A stretch of DNA of 64,000 nt from Sordaria brevicollis (Eukaryota > Ascomycota > Sordariomycetes > Sordariales > Sordariaceae): contig JAUTDP010000015.1 of the NCBI GenBank assembly GCA_033439795.1, forward strand, positions 558,001 through 622,000. The letters are read 5' to 3'. The notes beneath the pieces were generated by a model. It worked only from the letters and a program-made list of their open reading frames with translations. It was not told the DNA's origin and made no database searches. The position numbers and the translations under genes are program-made. Positions 13,842-23,090 of this stretch are shown here, piece after piece (position 1 is the first letter of the stretch; the number at the start of each line of letters is the position of its first letter).

Positions 13842-14085
13842 TTTAATTTATTATTTATTTATTTCTTTGTTTATTCATTTATTTATTTATTATTATTATT
13901 AATTTAGTATTATTATTTATTCATTATTACTATTTATTTATTATTATTATTTATTTATTATTATTATTTTTATTTATTATTATTATATTTTTATTATTAT
14001 TATTTATATATTTTTTTTATTTATTTATTTATTACTATTTATTTATTTATTATAATTTATTTATTTATTTTTAATTTTTTATTTA
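13842..14085. repeat. TTTA/TTA low-complexity microsatellite tract
   Basis: About 240 bp of irregular (TTTA)n and (TTA)n with almost no G or C. On the minus strand it is a (TAAA)n-like tail immediately 3' of the tRNA-like sequence at 14121-14192. Confidence 0.85.
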
Positions 14086-14120
14086 CTATTTAAAGAATTA
14101 TTAAAAGGATTTTATTTTTA

Positions 14121-14192
14121 CTCCGGCCGGGAATCGAACCGACCGCTCAAGGTTATATGTTATAACCGTACATTTGCTAGGTTAGCTACGAC
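14121..14192 (-). other. tRNA-like sequence with A- and B-box (tRNA relic or SINE head)
   Basis: The minus strand carries GGTTCGATTCC, a consensus pol III B box, within a plausible T arm. A box-A-like TAGCTAACCTAGC lies upstream at tRNA spacing. A perfect five-pair stem GGTTA/TAACC sits in the anticodon-arm position, and the total length is 72 nt. The acceptor stem does not pair and position 33 is not U, so this is not a functional tRNA. Followed by a (TAAA)n tract on the same strand, it resembles the head of a tRNA-derived SINE. Confidence 0.4.
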
Positions 14193-14240
14193 GTTTTATT
14201 TAGAAAACAAAATCTTTTTTTTTTATTATATACCTATTCG

Positions 14241-14346
14241 TTAGATTTTTTCAAAGCCGTTTTTCTCGGCTGGCAGGCTAGTTAAGGTCACGTGAGTAGT
14301 ACCAATCTACTCGCCTCAATTTACTCATTATTTTGATACCTATTTT
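14241..14346. repeat. Direct repeat, copy 1 of 2 (about 107 bp)
   Basis: Begins TTAGATTTTTTCAAAGCCG and shares most positions with 14404-14510, including CACGTGAGT, GGTACCA-like and TACTCATTAT segments. The spacing between copies is 163 bp. Several differences are C to T or G to A in this copy, which suggests light RIP. Confidence 0.8.
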
Positions 14347-14403
14347 ATATATTAATATTCTTATCCCTATCGATAAGCTTTTTAGATTTTTTTTATATAT
14401 CCG

Positions 14404-14510
14404 TCAGATTTTTTCAAAGCCGTTTTTCTCGGCCGGCAGGCTAGCTACGGTCACGTGAGTGGTACCATTGTACTCGTCTTTGCTTACTCATCATTCTAGT
14501 ACCCACTTTT
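14404..14510. repeat. Direct repeat, copy 2 of 2
   Basis: Less mutated partner of 14241-14346. It begins TCAGATTTTTTCAAAGCCG and includes GGTCACGTGAGTGGTACCA. Confidence 0.8.
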
Positions 14511-14719
14511 AAACGCCAAGCCCTAAGCGAGCTTGGCGGACAGGGATAGGGGATTTAATCCAGCCAATTCCAACTCGAGAAATTTTTTTCAACCAATTGC
14601 AGGTCGAGAAACCTCGGGAAGATTTTAGGGATCGACGCAGGGGTATGGTCCCATTATAGAAGAAGCTACGCTCAACGCTCGTGTTTTTCAACACTTCTCA
14701 TGTTGAAGCGGAGCTTCAA

Positions 14720-15545
14720 ATAAATATTATTGTAAATTTATTCTTCGTCGAATTAAACGTTAAATTTCACTATATTATACTAAACGGACAGGGAAGTAAT
14801 TCCTTTAAAGTAGATTAATTAGAAATATTAATTAATATTATTTTTTATTTAAATATAAAGGGTAATGATTTTTTCTTTATAAATTTCCTAAATTTTTTTA
14901 TTATAACAGTAATCGGCCATAACTTTTTAATAATTATAATAATTACGCTTAATTAAGAAATTATAACGGCGCGCCGCGTATAAAATTAAAATTAGGGCCG
15001 GGGTAATAAAAAAAATTAAGGCCCCGGTAACCGGCTAAATAACGGCGGTACTATTAGGCGTAAGCGCGGTCGCCTTCTATTAAAAAAGAGGCGGTATTGA
15101 AATATAATTATATATTTTCGCAACGGGTCCGTTAATTATATAATTTTCCTTAATAAATTAAAAAATCTCCTATTAAAGTTAGGAATTATTAGTATTAAAA
15201 TTATTAATCGAATTAATAATAACGGCCGCGGCGTAAATTAAAGGATTTATAAAGTTTTTAATAGTAGGTTTTATAGGGATAATAAGTTACGGCTTCCTAT
15301 TATCGGGATTAATATACTTCTACAATCTTAATTCGAATACTTTCGATTAGAATCCTTTATCCTATATAATTTAATCGTTAATAAATTTAAAGACGGCGTC
15401 GCCCACTTTCTTAAAATTAATAATTGAGGATATTATTATAATTATTATTATTAATCGAATATCGCTATTACTACTATATTCTACCGGGTTACTATAATTA
15501 GGGGGGTAGTAAATAAGACTCTTAATTATAGAATAGTAGTAATAT
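14720..15545. other. End of the left RIP block, unidentified repeat remnant
   Basis: AT-rich, CpA/TpG-poor sequence with scattered CG-rich words. No recognisable protein similarity was found in any frame. The transition to ordinary composition is abrupt between about 15540 and 15580. Confidence 0.6.
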
Positions 15546-17164
15546 AGGGGTATTGAGAATGAGGGTGCAGAGTGTGTATTGTATAGAATCTGTTCTGTGA
15601 CCAGGAAAATCCCGTACACAGAAATCAGGGTTTTACCCAGCAATCTAGATTATATAAGAAAGGCGGTGGTAGGAAACCCACCCCTGTATCTGACACCTGG
15701 ACTGTACTGTACAAGCAATGTCCCCTGCAAGTGCAACGCTCCCTTTCCACTTGTGACATACCGGTAACTAGGTACCCTCTCACACTCTCTATGGTAGCGA
15801 TTTCAGAGCGTTTTTGGGCCTTCGAAACAGGCTTGGCCATTCGTTGACTTACGATGCGAGCATTGGGGTTAGTACTCCAAGAGTTTTAGAGGGCCTTGGC
15901 CGGGCAAATTTTCAGAAAGTCGGGCCATAGTATTCCTTTGAAGACCTTAGGCGGGAGGTGGCGGAGACGACGTCGCATGGGGATCAGGGACTGCCCTCGA
16001 AGTGGCATTTTCACGTCTCACCTGCCAAAATATTTCAAAGGTGCTTACCATTCTCATAGCATGAGAGAGGAGAGGGGGGGTGGGGGGGCGGGAGGCGTGG
16101 CAAAACTCCAAAGGCTTCACCTCCCAAGGGCTACATAGAAGGGTCAAGTTAGTAGGGTTCAAGACGCGAAATATGCCCGGACTATGGATCGATATGGTTC
16201 AAACCTCATAGGTAACGCACCCCGGACCGGGCCAGCAGAAAATCACTGGAAAAAGATAATGGGCATACCGTACAGTTTCGGGCCATAGGGTGTTAGGTCT
16301 CTAATCTAACCCTGAAAAAGTCAATGTGGTTGGTAAGCAAGCAGTACGAAGATGTGCATTCTTTTCTCGCAGGAAGAGGGGGAGTTGTTAACGTTAGGTA
16401 GAGCTCGGAGCGTTCAAAATCATGATCATGCACCAGAACTTTAGTGGCCATGAAGGTTAGAGCATGCTTAAGGTACTCACCACATTAACTTTTCAGGGTT
16501 TAATTAGATACCCCTCAAACCCTATGGCCCGAGTTTCAACGGTAGTCAAAAGTATCATTGCAGCTGCTAAGCTCTTTTGTTATGTGCTGGGAAGGTCGAC
16601 CTCCCAAGTTATAGTAAGTGGGCGGAACGGGCGAGTGCAAACTTCTTGCCTGCCCGGATTTTACGAGTTTTGTATGGGAGGAGGGGATCAGTAGATGCAA
16701 AGCCTCGCTAAATGCAAGTCTGGAGCTAGCCCCCATAGTGCCCTAAGCACATTGCTGTAACGCTAACGCTAGCTAATCACCCATGGCAACCAATGTCCTT
16801 TACCTTTGCTGAATGTAACCAAACAAAAACATCGACAACATTCTTCCGTTTTTGTACAACGGTTTCAAACATAGCACTCAACATTTTGCATTCCTTTGGT
16901 CCTGAGGTTGCGCGCAGCCAAGAACACAGGTTAAACCGATCTCCTGGCTGTCGGACACCACCTCAGAATTAATTCACCTGCAGGAGGTATTTTGCATTGA
17001 TACATGCGACAGACTTTGTATCGTCAACCCACGGCACTGTACTTACATCAACGTTCAAAACATCGACAACTCAGCGGAGCAGACAACCTCAGCCCCCCCA
17101 CCTACTCATATCCAACTACAGCTCTAGCTAGTACACCGAAAACAACAATAATCATCAAATCACA
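15546..17164. other. Un-mutated non-coding flank upstream of the SprT gene
   Basis: Normal base composition, but only short overlapping frames on both strands with no recognisable product. The last 150 bp (CA-rich, pyrimidine-poor) look like the promoter and 5' leader of the gene at 17165. I see no RNA gene. Confidence 0.5.
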
Positions 17165-19771
17165 ATGGCGAGGTTATCACGCCCACCTCCTCCTTCACGG
17201 GCCCGAAGAACCATCTTCTCATCCTCCTCCGAATCCGAATCCGAATCCGAACACGGCTCCTCAAACTCAAACTCCGACTCAGACTTTCCGGATATCGCCA
17301 AGAAACATGACACTGTGCAACCCACAAGAAGAAAGCGACCTTCCCCTCCCACGGACACGACCTCTACCAGCAGTAACCGAAGGACAGTAGTCGAATCAGC
17401 CACATCACCAAACGCTGCTTCATCAACAGTCACAGGCGGCGGTGTCAAGAGGCGAAAGTTGCTCCTTGGCGCGGTCTCGGATAATGTGCTTTTTCGAAAG
17501 TGGACGCCGGCTCATGGTGAGGAGGATGAGGCGCCGGTGAGGAAGAAGAGGAGGAATTTGACTGCCTCCAACAATAACCCGTTTGGATCTCGACTGCCTT
17601 TAGGAATGGGTGATGAGGGGGATGGGGAAGATTCCGAGGCTGAGAATCCGGTTGTTCAGAGAAGGAAGATGAAGGAGGTGAAGAGCGTTGGTGGGAGTAC
17701 GGTTACTGGGAAGAAGGTGGTGAAGACAACCACCAAGAGTCTTGTCAGCGAGCAGATTCTACAAGAGAAACCGCGAAAAGGCTTGGAGGATACGATGGCA
17801 GCAAAGAAGGAGAAAACGCCACTGGCAAGTCTTGTTCACTCCACGAAACAAGTCGTTAGCAGGAGCAAGAACATGATGCAAATCGACAAGGAAGAGGAGA
17901 TGGATATCTTTGAAGATCTGGAGGATTTTGCCGAGGAGTCCTTCCATACAGCGTGCTCGAGGGAGTCTTCTGGGTCGGATGAGGAAGAATCCAAAACCAA
18001 GGTCACGAAGGCATCCAAGACCGACACGGCATCAAACCCAAAGGATGACGACGATGACTCCGACGAAGACCTGGACGCATTCTTCTCAAAGTTAAACAGC
18101 AAACCAAAGACTCCGATGGTGAGAGAAAGCCATCTTTCCCCGACGAAACCTCGGTCAACCAAGAACTCAAGGAGCAGACAGATGGATACGACATGGGAAA
18201 GTCAGAACCGCACTCTCTTTGATGATAGCGAGAGTGATGAACGACAATCAAGGACAGCCTCAAGCAACAAAGACACCTGTGGCGAGGAGGATGTCACGCA
18301 GGATTTCTCCTGTCTTCAGCTGGAGTCCTCCTCTTCATCGTCTTCCGAAAGCTCAGAAACCGAAACCGAGCGATCACGTCCAAAGAAGCAGCGCAGCCGC
18401 ACACCCAGCCCTCCACCAAAGATCCCCAAGCTCAAACCAACGACCAATGCAGCACCGAACTTACCACCCTCCCCCAAGAAACTTCCTCGCATACCTTCCA
18501 CCCCCCACCGCCCCTCCTCCGACCTGTTCTGGTCTCGCGAATTCGTAGACGACTGGAACGACGAACACTCCCCCGTCAAAAAAGAACTCTTCCCATCCAA
18601 CAAACCCGCACCAGATGATTCCCCCAACAAGAAGAAAAAGAAGGAAAAGGGCCAACCCCGACCCCCCAGCCCTTCCAAACTCGCCGCCCTGCAAGCCCGC
18701 GAATCCCGTCTCCTGCGCCAAGCCTTCAACACCCACAAACACTCCCTCGCCACCACTTTTTTGTCTCTTCTCGACACCCGCCTAACCTCCGGCCGGTTAT
18801 CGTCCCTCACCGCCAACACGGGTGGCATCAAGATTGTCTGGAGCAAGACGCTCAACACGACGGCCGGAAGGGCGAATTGGAAGAAGGAGAGTATTACTTC
18901 GCGGCCTTGCAGGCAGCAACAAGAGGAAAAGAAGGAAGTGAAGCATCATGCCTCTATCGAATTGGCGACCAAAGTCCTAAGCACGCCCGAGAGGTTGTTC
19001 AACACCTTGGCGCACGAGTTTTGTCACTTGGCGGTGTTCATGATTGATGGGGTTACTACGAGACCGCATGGGGCGGAGTTTAAGGCGTGGGCGAGGAGGG
19101 CTAATGAGGAATTTGGACTTACTCGGGGTGAGCAGCCGTTGGGGAAGCTAAACCCAGAGAATGGGAAATGGGAGGGCGGGTACAGTGTGGAAGTCACGAC
19201 GAGACATGGGTATGAGATTGAGTTTAGGTATGTTTGGGTTTGTGATGGTCCTGCCTCTGGTCCTGATGAAAAGGGATGTGGAACGGAATACAAACGCCAC
19301 TCGAAAAGTGTTGATCCTGCCCGCCACCGATGCGGAGTGTGTAAAGGGGTTTTGAGGCAGGTTAAACCTGCGCCGAGGGGTCAACAAGCGTCATCGCAAG
19401 GTGGTGGTGGTGAGAGAGAAGGGAGTCAACAAGAAGGGACCGGAGGAATGGGCACAACCAAGATCATGGAGAAAGCAAAGACTTCAGAGTATCAAGCCTT
19501 TGTTAAGGAGCAGATGAAGGTGGTTAAAGCTCAGAAACCGGGACTGGCGTTTGGTGAGGTGATGAAGGAGGTTGCGGAGCGGTGGAAGGTTGAGAAGGTG
19601 AGGAGGGAGAAGGAGAAGGGGCCGAAGAAGGAGGCCCTGTCGGCGGACAAGAAGGTTGGGACTAAGCTTTCGACGCTTCTGGAGGATGTCGTCGCTGATG
19701 AAGACGACAGTCCGGGTATGCTGGAGGATGAAGAGATGATGGACGTCGTGGATTTGACTGCTGATGACTGA
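17165..19771 (+). CDS. SprT-like zinc metalloprotease with HMG-box-like C-terminus (GCNA/Spartan type)
   Basis: Single-exon protein of 868 residues. Residues 1 to about 530 are acidic, Ser-rich and disordered, with several DDSDEDLD-like runs. The SprT domain follows; its zinc/catalytic motif HEFCH is at residues 617-621, then a zinc-ribbon part with C693, CGTE, and C723/C726 (CGVC). Residues about 766-815 (KTSEYQAFVKEQMK...) resemble an HMG box. The very C-terminus is acidic and ends VVDLTADD, a possible SUMO-interacting motif. SprT proteases cleave DNA-protein crosslinks at replicating chromatin. An acidic disordered N-terminus, SprT domain and HMG-like tail is the GCNA-type layout, so a nuclear role in crosslink repair is inferred. 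The ATG has A at -3 and G at +4. Confidence 0.92.
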   Translation: MARLSRPPPPSRARRTIFSSSSESESESEHGSSNSNSDSDFPDIAKKHDTVQPTRRKRPSPPTDTTSTSSNRRTVVESATSPNAASSTVTGGGVKRRKLLLGAVSDNVLFRKWTPAHGEEDEAPVRKKRRNLTASNNNPFGSRLPLGMGDEGDGEDSEAENPVVQRRKMKEVKSVGGSTVTGKKVVKTTTKSLVSEQILQEKPRKGLEDTMAAKKEKTPLASLVHSTKQVVSRSKNMMQIDKEEEMDIFEDLEDFAEESFHTACSRESSGSDEEESKTKVTKASKTDTASNPKDDDDDSDEDLDAFFSKLNSKPKTPMVRESHLSPTKPRSTKNSRSRQMDTTWESQNRTLFDDSESDERQSRTASSNKDTCGEEDVTQDFSCLQLESSSSSSSESSETETERSRPKKQRSRTPSPPPKIPKLKPTTNAAPNLPPSPKKLPRIPSTPHRPSSDLFWSREFVDDWNDEHSPVKKELFPSNKPAPDDSPNKKKKKEKGQPRPPSPSKLAALQARESRLLRQAFNTHKHSLATTFLSLLDTRLTSGRLSSLTANTGGIKIVWSKTLNTTAGRANWKKESITSRPCRQQQEEKKEVKHHASIELATKVLSTPERLFNTLAHEFCHLAVFMIDGVTTRPHGAEFKAWARRANEEFGLTRGEQPLGKLNPENGKWEGGYSVEVTTRHGYEIEFRYVWVCDGPASGPDEKGCGTEYKRHSKSVDPARHRCGVCKGVLRQVKPAPRGQQASSQGGGGEREGSQQEGTGGMGTTKIMEKAKTSEYQAFVKEQMKVVKAQKPGLAFGEVMKEVAERWKVEKVRREKEKGPKKEALSADKKVGTKLSTLLEDVVADEDDSPGMLEDEEMMDVVDLTADD

Positions 19772-20301
19772 GCGGATGGCATCGGCAATGTCCTGCCAAG
19801 TTATCCAGAACAGACAAGAGGTTGTAGGCTGTTTGTACTTGTACGATCATAAAAGTTATTGATACCCTGTATAAGAACAGAGAACATTCAGTTCGCTACC
19901 TAAATTGTAAATACTATCTAATAAGAAGAAATAGGAAAGGGACATGTCTCGTGAAAGATGTCGCGGCTCAATCAGAGGGATGTAGGTATCCCACCTGGAG
20001 AGCCCATATATCGTCCTCCTTCGCCACCGCGGCCTTGATGTCAAACGCCCCTTAATCCGCCAATTCTCTTGGTATCCTTTCGTCCCGTTGTCTTTCTCCC
20101 TCTTCAACTAGCTTTCCTCCACAAAGGTATCCTTATATCCAAGCGCTTCGCTTCATGAACCATGCCCAGACCCCAATTCTTTTCCACCAAATCCCATATC
20201 TTCTTCTTCTGCTTCTGCATTCGTACCCTTCGGCCTCCCTCAGTTCGATTCTGCCCTTGACAGGTCTTTTCTTCCCATGGCCAGCATCCCAGACGGCAAG
20301 C

Positions 20302-20968
20302 TTAAACCTCATTAAACAACCCCCAATCCTTCACCTCAAAACTCTCCCAAATCCTTGCCGCATACTCGACCGCACTACCGAGCAGCGCGCCCTGCTTGCC
20401 GAGCGCCAGATCGACCTCCTCCTCGTCGTACTCGCCCTTGATGTGCGGGACGTTGATGGTCACCAGAATATCCGTCTTTTCGCGCTCCAGTCTGACGAGT
20501 GTAAGAATGAGGGCCGTGAAATCGGGTGCTTGCCCCCTTCGTGATTCCGAGTCGGAGGATTTGGGCGTTTGTGTGGCGATAAGGGTGTAGGCGGGGATTG
20601 AGGAGCTGTTTGTCGTGTCAGTTAGCTTTTGTTATTGTTGTATAGAACAGAAGGAAGAGCAGGGAAACATACTCAAGCTTGGTAAACTGCGTCTCGGTGG
20701 TATTCCACACCTTGACGGTGTCGACGTCGTCCCCGACTAGCTCTTCCAAGTGGGTCGTCAAAGCACGACCGTCCTCTTCTAGCGAGGTGGGGCCGGCTGG
20801 ACCGACGCGCTCGGTGATGTCGACGATGATGGATGTGAAGCCGTCCTTGTCGATGTAGACTTCTTGGTTGTCGGGGACTTGGCGCAGGCGCGAGACGTCG
20901 GCGAAGTGTTCGGGCAGGTCGCAGACGATGGCGCCGCCGAAGAGAGGGGTCGATTTGTAGCTGGTCAT
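20302..20968 (-). CDS. MOG1: Ran-interacting protein Mog1 (two exons)
   Basis: Exons 20673-20968 and 20302-20605 are joined across a 67-bp intron (GTATGT...ACAG, 20606-20672), giving 199 residues. The N-terminus LFGGAIVCDLPEHFADVSRL followed by VPDNQEVYIDK is the classic Mog1 signature. The second exon adds the C-terminal part of the fold, including LVRLEREKTDILVTINVP, and ends WGLFNEV. Mog1 binds the Ran GTPase and promotes nucleotide release, so it supports nuclear import. Length agrees with fungal Mog1 of about 200 residues. Without the intron the frame would end in an unrelated hydrophobic tail (YVSLLFLLFYTT), which supports the splice. It is divergent from the HINT gene at 21798 across about 830 bp. 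Confidence 0.93.
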
Positions 20969-21797
20969 TTTGGGATGTGTGTTGATACTTGGTGTTTGGT
21001 GTTGGATGAGATGCGCTGAGTAAAAGGATCGATGGGAGAGTTCGAAGGAGGGTATTTAACCGTTGTCGCAACTTGGTCGTGGTCAGGCTGAGATGGTTAT
21101 GGTGGGATGCGATACGATGGTGGTTGGTGGTTTTGCGACACACCACTTTGGCTGACAGGGACTCCAAGCAGGATGATGTCGTTGGGTGGGATGGCCTGCC
21201 TGGAAGTTAGCCATGGCGGGGTGCTCTCCGGGGCTGTGACAGGCCAAGAGCTCCTTTAGACGAGCCACTAACAAAGTCGGCGGGGAGTAACACCCATTGG
21301 TGTTAGGCAGCAAGCGGTTGGTTTGGAAGCAGGCCAACCATATTGAACCTCAGCATCTTTGAAGCTTGGCTGGTTTTTGGAGCTTCATGTAGTCAGGCAA
21401 CGAAGCGGAATGACTGTGGCTCTTCAGCAACTCTTCACCTTGGCATGGATGTCTTTCTGTTCAGCTTGTCTTCGTCTTCGAGCTCGAAGATGTTGAAGTT
21501 GTCGAGGAATATCCTCCTGGAGGGTTAGGGTTAAACAGCAACATCACCAACCAGTGGGGTGCATTTCCCCGCGTATACAGCCCCTGTAAAAGTGGCAGTG
21601 ACCGCGATCCCTCGTTGCCGAATCGCGGGACGGCACCGCAGCAGCTACTGGAAGCTACGGTCCGGACCAGGTACCTGAGCTACCTCTACGTCAAGCCCCT
21701 CCCCCAGTTCTTCCTCTTCTTCCTTCTCAGTCTGAAGCTATCACCAACTCTCTCTTTTTCAACTTTCCTCATGCAAGTAACCAGAATACTGGGCAAA
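20969..21797. promoter_or_regulatory. Divergent intergenic region between MOG1 and HNT1
   Basis: About 830 bp without a supportable gene; the small frames on both strands show no recognisable product. It presumably holds both promoters. A pyrimidine-rich leader (TTCCTCTTCTTCCTTCTCAG) precedes the HNT1 start at 21798. Confidence 0.5.
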
Positions 21798-22475
21798 ATG
21801 GCTTCTTCCGCGAACTGCATCTTCTGCAAGATTGTCAAGGGTAAGCACATCAGCTAATAGCGAATTCGACATCTTATGAGAGACATGCTGTGTAAAGAGC
21901 TCAAGACTAATTCATTCAACAACAGGTGAAATCCCCTGCTTCAAGCTCGTCGAGACCGAAAAGACTCTTGCTTTCCTCGACATCCAGCCTCTTTCTCGTG
22001 GCCATGCTGTACGTGCTTGTCACCCACCTCCATTCGATACGACCCATCCGGGCCATCCCGTCACCACGGCCGTCCACTCCTCTCAGCTTTCACTTTTCAC
22101 TGCCTCACTCTATCCCCATCTCTCATCTTATACCCTTCCTTCATACCCCTGCTCCATCCATCCCACCTGTAATACTAATAACCCCCCAAGCTCGTAATCC
22201 CCAAACACCACGGCGAAAAACTTACCGACATCCCCGACGACTCCCTCACCGAACTCCTTCCCATCGCCAAGAAGCTTGCCATCGCCTCGGGAGCCAAGGA
22301 CTTCAACATCTTGCAGAACAACGGCAAGATCGCCCACCAGGAAGTCGGCCACGTGCACGTGCACATGATTCCCAAGCCCAACGAGCAGGAGGGGCTTGTG
22401 GTGGGCTGGCCGCAGCAGGCGACGGATATGGAGGGGCTGAAGAAGTTGCATGAGGAGATTAAGGGGAGGCTGTAA
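21798..22475 (+). CDS. HNT1: HIT-family nucleotide phosphoramidase (Hint/Hnt1), three exons
   Basis: Exons 21798-21840, 21926-22008 and 22191-22475 with GT-AG introns of 85 and 182 bp encode 136 residues. The start MASSANCIFCKIVKGEIPCFKL is typical of Hint proteins. The catalytic HIT motif is H96-V-H98-V-H100-M. Upstream QNNGKIAHQEVGH is also characteristic. Hint enzymes hydrolyse adenosine 5'-monophosphoramidate and related AMP conjugates in nucleus and cytosol. An in-frame ATG at 21771 would add nine residues, but 21798 has the better context (AAAATGG) and gives the family's usual N-terminus. Intron 2 is unusually long for this locus. Confidence 0.93.
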
Positions 22476-23090
22476 ATGGATTTGAGGTAAAGGGGGTTTG
22501 ATGGAGGGGGTTTAGATGGATGGATACATTGTGTACAGGCGTTGGTGTGGTGAATGAATGAATGATTGGTGATGTGCATAGGTTTGTTGTGTTGGCGTTA
22601 GGGTGGAGGGGGTGGTTGGTTGGTTGGTGATGAGTGAAATCAAGTTGATTGTTTTGAGACGGATAACTCGAACGAAATTCCCCTGTTCTGTGGCTATCGC
22701 GAAATTAGGACGTAGGTGGGCAGAGAAGTAAGAAACAATCCAGCAGCCCTTGAGAGTACTAGCAAGTTTTAACATTCTGGTTGTGATCAGCCACTCCTCC
22801 CAGTCCCATCGAATAATCTACATGGAGTTTAAGAGAGAAAGCTATATTGTCAAAATCCGCTTTGGTTGTGACAAGATAGAAGAATCATGAGCGAGAAATC
22901 ACAACATCCCTTTCAAGCCGTTACCATCATGACCGTTCAAAGATGCATATTCATCTGAACAGCCCTATCAAATAAGCCCAACCAACCTCCATTCACCCTT
23001 TCCCTGGGCCCAGTCCCTTCCCATACCTCCCACGCAATCACCACCCTAAACCCATTTCCTACCGCCGCCTCTATCACCGCCTCTGTCTCT
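22476..23090. other. Convergent intergenic region HNT1/CFT2
   Basis: About 600 bp between two converging 3' ends. It contains a short GGTTGGTTGGTTGGTGA-type run near 22615-22630. No gene is supportable; presumably both 3' UTRs. Confidence 0.5.

Larger units (their letters stand above)
13796..14719. mobile_element. About 0.92-kb segment bounded by 19-bp inverted repeats
   Basis: The left end reads TTGAAGCTCCGCTTTAACA (13796-13814). The right end is its reverse complement with one mismatch (14701-14719). No transposase frame is present inside. The segment holds an A/T microsatellite, a tRNA-like sequence and two direct repeats. It may be a small non-autonomous DNA element or a composite. No clear target duplication is visible, so the identity is uncertain. 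Confidence 0.4.

Noticed and set aside
14121..14192. Functional tRNA gene
   Set aside because: The acceptor stem does not pair and the base before the anticodon is not T.
17155..19850. Antisense and alternate-frame proteins over the SprT gene
   Set aside because: They are Ser/Pro/Arg-rich shadows of the 868-residue frame, which carries the HEFCH motif.
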